From the NCBI GenBank assembly GCA_001875425.1, contig MIYU01000002.1, positions 1-37,030 of the forward strand: a DNA stretch of 37,030 nt. The letters are read 5' to 3'. The number at the start of each line of letters is the position of its first letter. The stretch's first letter is position 1. Made by a program: the position numbers and the translations under genes. This DNA is from Marine Group III euryarchaeote CG-Bathy1 (GTDB lineage: Archaea; Thermoplasmatota; Poseidoniia; MGIII; CG-Epi1). The notes below the pieces were generated by a model. The model was not told the origin of the DNA, searched no databases, and saw only the letters and a list, made by a program, of their open reading frames with translations. Shown one piece after another: positions 32,287 to 37,030 of the stretch.

Positions 32287-33761
32287 TGATTAGGAAGATT
32301 CTTATTGCGAATAGAGGCGAAATAGCCTGTCGAATAATCAAGGCGTGTAATGAAATGGGAGTCAAAACGGTTGCAATTTATTCCGAAGTTGATTCAGATG
32401 CACCTCATGTTATGATGGCAGATGAGGCTGTAGAAATAGGTCCAGCCAATCCTTCTGAAAGCTATTTAAATTTTGATAAGGTTGTTATGGCAGCTAAGAA
32501 AACAAATGCTGATGCCATACATCCAGGATATGGTTTTCTTTCTGAAAATGGTGATTTTGCACAGCATGTCCAAGATTCAGACTTGATATTCATAGGGCCT
32601 GAACCAAGTACAATAAAGTCAATGGGTGATAAATCAGAATCTAAGAAGATGATGGCTAAAGCTGGAGTTCCCACTATTCCAGGTAGTGATGGCGAATTAG
32701 TTGGAAATATTGATGCAATGGCTAGAGATATTGGTTATCCATTGATGGTGAAAGCAGCAGCTGGCGGAGGAGGTAAGGGAATGCGTGTCGTCAAAGATCC
32801 TGAAGAACTAGAGTCTGCAATAGAAGGAGCCAAAAACGAGGCTAGAAATTCTTTTGGAAACGACACTCTTATTCTAGAGAAATTCTTAGATAATCCTAGG
32901 CATATCGAAGTTCAGATTTTAGGAGATCAAAAAGGCAATATTATTCATCTTTATGAAAGGGAATGTTCTATACAAAGACGTCATCAAAAGATAGTAGAGG
33001 AATCTCCTTCACCAGCAATAACTAATAAATTAAGAAAAGAAATGGGTGCAGCTGCTGTAAAAGCAGCTAAGGCTGCAGACTATAGTAATGCAGGTACTGT
33101 TGAGTTCTTGTATCAGGAAGGTAAATTTTACTTTTTAGAGATGAATACACGTCTTCAGGTCGAACATGGTGTTACTGAAATGGTTTGTGGTATTGACATT
33201 GTAAAATGGCAAATTAGAATTGCAAATGGCGAAAAATTAGATTTAAACCAAAAAGATGTAAAACAAAGAGGTCATTCTATAGAATGTAGGATTTATGCAG
33301 AAGATCCTTCACGAGGTTTTCTTCCAACCCCTGGCGTAATACGAAAGATGATTTTGCCTGATGGTCCAGGAGTACGTAATGATGTTGGCGTATCTGAGGG
33401 TCAAGAAGTGTCTAGTGCTTATGATCCCTTGTTAGCAAAGTTAGTTGTTTGGGATTCAGATAGAAATTCCGCTATTCAGCGTATGGACAATGCACTGGGT
33501 AATTTCATTATTTTAGGATTAGTGACCAATCAGCCTTTTCTTCGAGATATAATGAAAAATGACGCATTTCAAAAATCATCTTTTTCTACCAATTTTATTG
33601 ACACGCATTTTCAAAATTGGAATTTTAGTAAAATAACACCAGATGTACTAGCAGTTGCTTTACTTGGCACAAAGACAACAACAGTATCAACCAAAAAGGC
33701 AACATCTGGAGATCCATATTCACCCTGGAGTAGTAAAGGTGGTTGGAGGCAAGGAGTCTAA
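32286..33761 (+). CDS. Biotin carboxylase subunit of acyl-CoA carboxylase (split MCC alpha, N-terminal part)
   Basis: ATP-grasp enzyme that carboxylates biotin. The 491 residues start VIRKILIANRGEIACRII and hold GGGGKGMRVV (ATP-grasp loop), ERECSIQRRHQKIVEE, EMNTRLQVEHGVTE (a P-to-G change at 33168-33170) and RIYAEDP. The C-terminus ends PWSSKGGWRQGV, which corresponds to the first strand of the BT domain in single-chain methylcrotonyl-CoA carboxylase alpha, and then stops. The start GTG 32286 is chosen because GGGG lies five bases before it; ATG 32274 would add four residues. The next ORF, in another frame, carries the rest of that chain. Confidence 0.92.
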   Translation: MIRKILIANRGEIACRIIKACNEMGVKTVAIYSEVDSDAPHVMMADEAVEIGPANPSESYLNFDKVVMAAKKTNADAIHPGYGFLSENGDFAQHVQDSDLIFIGPEPSTIKSMGDKSESKKMMAKAGVPTIPGSDGELVGNIDAMARDIGYPLMVKAAAGGGGKGMRVVKDPEELESAIEGAKNEARNSFGNDTLILEKFLDNPRHIEVQILGDQKGNIIHLYERECSIQRRHQKIVEESPSPAITNKLRKEMGAAAVKAAKAADYSNAGTVEFLYQEGKFYFLEMNTRLQVEHGVTEMVCGIDIVKWQIRIANGEKLDLNQKDVKQRGHSIECRIYAEDPSRGFLPTPGVIRKMILPDGPGVRNDVGVSEGQEVSSAYDPLLAKLVVWDSDRNSAIQRMDNALGNFIILGLVTNQPFLRDIMKNDAFQKSSFSTNFIDTHFQNWNFSKITPDVLAVALLGTKTTTVSTKKATSGDPYSPWSSKGGWRQGV

Positions 33762-33763
33762 TT

Positions 33764-34255
33764 ATGGATAAACTCAAGATAGGGTCTAATTCTTTTATGG
33801 TCAAACTAAGGCGCTCAGGTACCAATTTCACAATTGAGGTTGATGATGAGGTACACGAAGGTAATTTCACTAGAAAAATGGGAGGGGCCATAGAATTAGT
33901 AATGAATGATTCTCGCACAATTTGTTTTTCTGAAAGAAAGGGTAATGAGATTTATGTTTTTGCGAATGGTATAAATTATGTTATTAGTAGAGAATCAAGC
34001 GAGATCAAAGGGATTGTACATGAAGAGGAAAGTGAAGATTCCGTTTCAAGCCCAATTACAGGTAAGTTACTAGATAAAAAAGTGAAAAATGGAGACAAAG
34101 TTAGCCAAGGAGACGTTGTTGTAATTCTTGAGGCAATGAAAATGGAGCATAGGCTCAAAGCACCGCGTGATGGTGTCTTGTCAAAGCTTACATCAGCAGA
34201 GATAGGTGGCCAGATAAAAGAAGGGGAATTGATGTTTGAATTGGAGAAGGAATGA
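33764..34255 (+). CDS. Biotin carboxyl carrier protein (BT-linker plus biotinyl domain)
   Basis: The 163 residues hold the remaining BT-domain-like region (about 1-85, with [11 protein letters not shown] and [14 protein letters not shown]) and a biotinyl domain at the C-terminus: [31 protein letters not shown] with the biotin-attachment Lys in EAMKM, then a lipoyl-like end. It starts at ATG 33764, two bases after the previous stop, with AAGGAG 7-8 nt upstream (33750-33755); an in-frame TTG at 33743 lacks one. Together with the previous ORF it makes a complete MCC alpha chain. It overlaps the next gene by four bases (ATGA). Confidence 0.92.
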   Translation: MDKLKIGSNSFMVKLRRSGTNFTIEVDDEVHEGNFTRKMGGAIELVMNDSRTICFSERKGNEIYVFANGINYVISRESSEIKGIVHEEESEDSVSSPITGKLLDKKVKNGDKVSQGDVVVILEAMKMEHRLKAPRDGVLSKLTSAEIGGQIKEGELMFELEKE

Positions 34256-35859
34256 GTATAATACAAAGTAAACACAATTCATCCTCACCCGAATCAATTA
34301 AGAATAGAGATTACAACGAAAAGAATATCAAGGATTTAAGACAAAAGATAGCAGATAAAAGCCAAGGTGGCCGTTCTGAAATGGTCAAACGTCACAAAGA
34401 GCGTGGTAAACTTCTTGCTAGAGAACGCATTGAGGAATTAATTGATTCTGATACACCGTTTCTTGAATTATCTACATTGGCAGCTAATGGTTTGTATAAT
34501 GATGAAGTTCCATCTGCAGGAATAGTAACGGGTATTGGCGTTGTTCATAGTAGGGAGGTAATGATAATTGCTAATGATGCAACTGTCAAAGGTGGAACAT
34601 ACTATCCGCTTACTGTAAAGAAACATCTAAGAGCCCAAGAGATTGCGCAAGAGAATCATTTACCATGTATCTATTTGGTAGATTCAGGTGGTGCATTTTT
34701 ACCAATGCAGGACGAAGTTTTCCCAGATAGAGAACATTTTGGTAGAATTTTTTACAATCAGGCTCAAATGTCTGCACAAGGAATTCCACAAATTGCTGTT
34801 GTCATGGGTTCCTGTACTGCTGGAGGAGCTTATGTTCCAGCAATGTCAGATGAGACTATTATTGTCAAGGAACAAGGAACTATATTCTTGGGAGGTCCTC
34901 CGCTAGTAAAAGCGGCAACAGGTGAAGAAGTTACTTCAGAAGATTTGGGCGGAGCTGAAGTTCACACTAGAAAAAGTGGAGTTGCAGATCATTATGCAAT
35001 TAATGATTCTCATGCTATAGAGATAGCAAGAGATATCATCTCAAATTTGAATAGGCCGCCAAAATCTATATTGAGTATTGCAGAACCTGAAGATCCAATA
35101 TATGAAACACAAGAACTTTATGAAATAATACCGCATGATTCAAGATTGCCATATGATGTCAGAGAAGTTATAGCTAGATTAGTAGATGGTTCTAAATTTC
35201 ATGAATTTAAATCAAATTATGGAAAGACAATAGTGTGTGGTTTTGCAAAGATTATGGGTTATCCTGTAGGAATTATAGCCAATAATGGAGTTCTTTTCTC
35301 AGAGTCTTCACTCAAAGCCACTCACTTTATTGAAATGTGCTGCCAACGCAAGACTCCACTAGTATTTTTACAGAATATAGTTGGTTTTATGGTAGGCAAG
35401 GATTATGAGTCTGGTGGAATAGCAAAAGATGGTGCAAAGATGGTTATGGCAGTATCAAATGCAAAGGTTCCTAAGTTTACAGTAGTGATTGGTGGGTCCT
35501 TTGGTGCAGGTAATTATGGGATGTGTGGACGCGCATATCAGCCACGACAACTTTGGATGTGGCCCAATGCTCGAATTTCAGTTATGGGTGGAGAACAGGC
35601 AGCAGATGTACTGAAGACAATAAAAGAAGACCAATTAAGTAGCAAGGGAAAGAAGATGACGAAAGCAGATATTAAGAAAGTAAGAGAGCCCATCCTCGAA
35701 AAGTATGAAGTAGAGGGAAATCCGTATTATTCTACAGCTCGTCTTTGGGATGATGGCATTATAGATCCCTTAGACACACGAATGATATTAGCCTTAGGCA
35801 TCTCAACGTCACTTAATGCAGAGTTAGAGGAATCTAATTTTGGCGTTTTTAGAATGTAA
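34252..35859 (+). CDS. Methylcrotonyl-CoA carboxylase beta chain (carboxyltransferase)
   Basis: Transfers the carboxyl group from biotin to the acyl-CoA. The 535 residues show the MCC beta pattern closely: [92 protein letters not shown], then [18 protein letters not shown] and [16 protein letters not shown] and [18 protein letters not shown]. These resemble methylcrotonyl- rather than propionyl-CoA carboxylases, and the hydratase upstream agrees. With the alpha chain and hydratase it would convert methylcrotonyl-CoA to methylglutaconyl-CoA and then to HMG-CoA. The substrate is inferred from sequence similarity. Confidence 0.94.
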   Translation: MSIIQSKHNSSSPESIKNRDYNEKNIKDLRQKIADKSQGGRSEMVKRHKERGKLLARERIEELIDSDTPFLELSTLAANGLYNDEVPSAGIVTGIGVVHSREVMIIANDATVKGGTYYPLTVKKHLRAQEIAQENHLPCIYLVDSGGAFLPMQDEVFPDREHFGRIFYNQAQMSAQGIPQIAVVMGSCTAGGAYVPAMSDETIIVKEQGTIFLGGPPLVKAATGEEVTSEDLGGAEVHTRKSGVADHYAINDSHAIEIARDIISNLNRPPKSILSIAEPEDPIYETQELYEIIPHDSRLPYDVREVIARLVDGSKFHEFKSNYGKTIVCGFAKIMGYPVGIIANNGVLFSESSLKATHFIEMCCQRKTPLVFLQNIVGFMVGKDYESGGIAKDGAKMVMAVSNAKVPKFTVVIGGSFGAGNYGMCGRAYQPRQLWMWPNARISVMGGEQAADVLKTIKEDQLSSKGKKMTKADIKKVREPILEKYEVEGNPYYSTARLWDDGIIDPLDTRMILALGISTSLNAELEESNFGVFRM

Positions 35860-35864
35860 CTGTT

Positions 35865-35873
35865 AAATATAAG
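35865..35873 (+). promoter_or_regulatory. Candidate box A downstream of the carboxylase operon
   Basis: AAATATAAG-like sequence in the 33-base gap after the beta chain, about 25 nt before ATG 35893. It may start the small-ORF transcript. Confidence 0.4.
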
Positions 35874-35892
35874 CATCCCTCGACACCAAATA

Positions 35893-36060
35893 ATGGAAGA
35901 GTCAATTTGTCGAATTGAGTTAGAAATTGAAGACAAAACGTATATAGCAAAAGTTCAAACTGATATGGGGGGCCCTCGCGAATATCAAAGTAAACGTTTT
36001 GATAGACTTCTTACACAACTTATGACGGAATTACAAGCTGAATTTGAACCAGATTTCTGA
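35893..36060 (+). CDS. Small hypothetical protein (55 residues)
   Basis: Not recognised. ATG 35893 opens 55 codons with a beta-like start (SICRIELEIEDKTYIAKVQTD), a glycine turn (MGGPREY) and an amphipathic helix (RFDRLLTQLMTELQAEFEPDF). Its stop overlaps the ATG of the next ORF (TGATG), so the two are translated together. The box at 35865-35873 fits a leaderless start. Confidence 0.6.
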   Translation: MEESICRIELEIEDKTYIAKVQTDMGGPREYQSKRFDRLLTQLMTELQAEFEPDF

Positions 36061-36242
36061 TGACATGGTTTCCTTTTCTAGCTCCTATTAGTGTAGGATT
36101 AGGTGTCCTGATTGGTTATTTTTTAATGAAATATATAGCTCTTAAGATGGGTAAACCGTTTCCGGCAATAGGAGAATTAATGTATCCTATGCACCACAAA
36201 GATTCAAAAATAGATAAATCCCACAGGAAAGGTAAGCGTTAA
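36060..36242 (+). CDS. Small membrane protein with basic tail (60 residues)
   Basis: No family recognised. One membrane segment (about residues 4-24, FPFLAPISVGLGVLIGYFLM) or a helical hairpin, then a Lys/His/Arg-rich cytosolic tail (HHKDSKIDKSHRKGKR). It overlaps the previous ORF by one base and ends 33 bases before the secreted protein's start. Likely part of one small transcript. Confidence 0.6.
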   Translation: MTWFPFLAPISVGLGVLIGYFLMKYIALKMGKPFPAIGELMYPMHHKDSKIDKSHRKGKR

Positions 36243-36275
36243 ATGCTATCTGGAGCTAACTTTGTAGGAGTATTT

Positions 36276-37030
36276 ATGCGTGTACAACTGATTTTTGTAT
36301 TTTTGTTCGCAGTTTTGATAGCTGGTCTTTCTAATGTTAGCGGTGAACCTGAGATTTTAATGGTAAGTGTAAATCCAGAAAATGTAGACAACCAACAGGA
36401 TGAAGAAATTTCGTTTGATGGTGATTGTAATATTTGTAATGAAGATGAATTAGCTTATTTTTATTGGAATTCTTCGATTGGTGGAGTCTTAAATGAAGGT
36501 TCATCTCCAGCTAATATTAATTTCATGGAGTCTTCTTCATCTTTTGCCACCGGTGAGCACAATATCACATTCCAGGTCAGAGACAATAATGGAACATGGA
36601 GCGAGATTACAGAAGAATTTACAGTTTTATTGACTGTTGCAGGAAGGGATGATTCTGAGGGAATAACCGTTAATTTCGCAATTACACCCCCTTCTATTCA
36701 TCTTGGTGAAACTGTACGTTTTGAATCTTGCCAAGAAATGCAGCCAGATCCGCAACCTTGTGTAGATGATATAAATCCTGACCTAGATTTTGATTGGGAA
36801 ATACAATGGGATGGAGAAACAAATTGGTCTTACTTAGGTAATCAGGAAGCATTTGATTATGTAGATTTTCAAGAAGGTGCACATAGTGTACAATTAACGA
36901 TTACTGATAATTCTAATGGAGAGTCGGCATCTGATGTTTCGGAAATAAATGTCTTACCAGCAATTCCAAGTGTGGCTATTTCAGGCCCAAATCAAATTAA
37001 TATTAAGGAAGGTCAAAATTTGACATTGAG
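36276..37030 (+). CDS. Secreted PKD/Ig-like protein, N-terminal part (runs off window)
   Basis: The frame is open to the window end, at least 251 codons. From ATG 36276 there is a signal peptide (MRVQLIFVFLFAVLIAG, then NVSG cleavage region) and repeated Ig/PKD-like strands (EEISFDGDC, GEHNITFQVRDNNGTW, GAHSVQLTITDNSNG). Several cysteines pair up (CNIC; SCQEMQPDPQPC). An in-frame ATG at 36243 would add 11 residues in front of the signal peptide. AGGAG at 36266-36270 lies five bases before 36276, which supports the later start. Function unknown. Confidence 0.8.
   Translation, partial: MRVQLIFVFLFAVLIAGLSNVSGEPEILMVSVNPENVDNQQDEEISFDGDCNICNEDELAYFYWNSSIGGVLNEGSSPANINFMESSSSFATGEHNITFQVRDNNGTWSEITEEFTVLLTVAGRDDSEGITVNFAITPPSIHLGETVRFESCQEMQPDPQPCVDDINPDLDFDWEIQWDGETNWSYLGNQEAFDYVDFQEGAHSVQLTITDNSNGESASDVSEINVLPAIPSVAISGPNQINIKEGQNLTL

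Noticed and set aside
1-37030. Insertion sequences, integrases, attachment sites, rRNA genes or a replication origin
   Set aside because: I looked for transposase or integrase motifs, long inverted repeats and rRNA-like stretches and saw none. Only one tRNA was found, and no repeats flank it.

Overview
The window is AT-rich archaeal DNA. Archaeal markers are a TATA-binding protein, Dph2 (diphthamide), the RNase P protein Pop5/Rnp2, a Hel308 helicase, ribosomal protein S17e, a DRG/OBG-type GTPase with a TGS domain, a GPN-loop GTPase, type II methionine aminopeptidase and a geranylgeranyl-reductase-type flavoprotein of archaeal lipid synthesis. CARDB-rich secreted proteins, a class 2 dihydroorotate dehydrogenase, a split methylcrotonyl-CoA carboxylase and many leaderless genes suggest a marine, peptide-degrading Thermoplasmatota-like euryarchaeon (Marine Group II/III type). 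That placement is inference; no rRNA is present.

Layout. 1-2103 (minus): partial Hel308, a membrane protein, Rnp2 and a coiled-coil protein. 2180-3271 (plus): DRG GTPase. 3273-4357 (minus): SAP-domain protein with a Gly/Lys repeat, and a micro-ORF. 4403-9233 (minus): ClC channel with CBS pair, MetAP, Sua5, citrate synthase and a MazG-type pyrophosphatase. 9286-11789 (minus): MBOAT acyltransferase plus SGNH-like partner for surface-polymer acylation. 11799-14984 (minus): PP-loop/Pcc1 fusion, TBP, Dph2, PqqD-like protein, micro membrane protein and tRNA-Gln(CUG). 15038-15340 (minus): PRC-barrel protein. 15440-17982 (plus): S17e, geranylgeranyl reductase and a membrane-anchored protein. 17986-18904: glycosyltransferase and small membrane protein diverging from one shared TATA element. 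18949-20064 (plus): PyrD. 20066-25997 (minus): subtilisin-like and clostripain-like secreted peptidases. 26038-27753 (minus): DUF4430-like protein, ECF-S-like membrane protein and family 5 uracil-DNA glycosylase. 27854-31512 (plus): large CARDB surface protein and GPN GTPase. 31558-35859 (plus): leucine-catabolism-type operon with enoyl-CoA hydratase and methylcrotonyl-CoA carboxylase as three chains. 35893-37030 (plus): two small ORFs and the start of a secreted Ig/PKD-like protein.

Together the genes fit a heterotroph that cuts extracellular protein (S8 and C11 peptidases), burns leucine through methylcrotonyl-CoA carboxylase into the citrate cycle, and carries core archaeal informational genes. 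Many genes have an A/T-rich box A 23-31 nt upstream of the start codon, which implies leaderless mRNAs and helps choose starts. Genes inside operons overlap by 1-11 nt and sometimes show Shine-Dalgarno-like motifs. The window has no intergenic stretch above 300 bases.

The points most worth a second look are the PP-loop/Pcc1 fusion, the symmetric bidirectional TATA element, the ClC protein lacking both gating glutamates, the TBP with an altered first repeat, the split carboxylase alpha chain, the subtilase with an apparently cytosolic zinc ribbon, and a candidate corrinoid-uptake pair.
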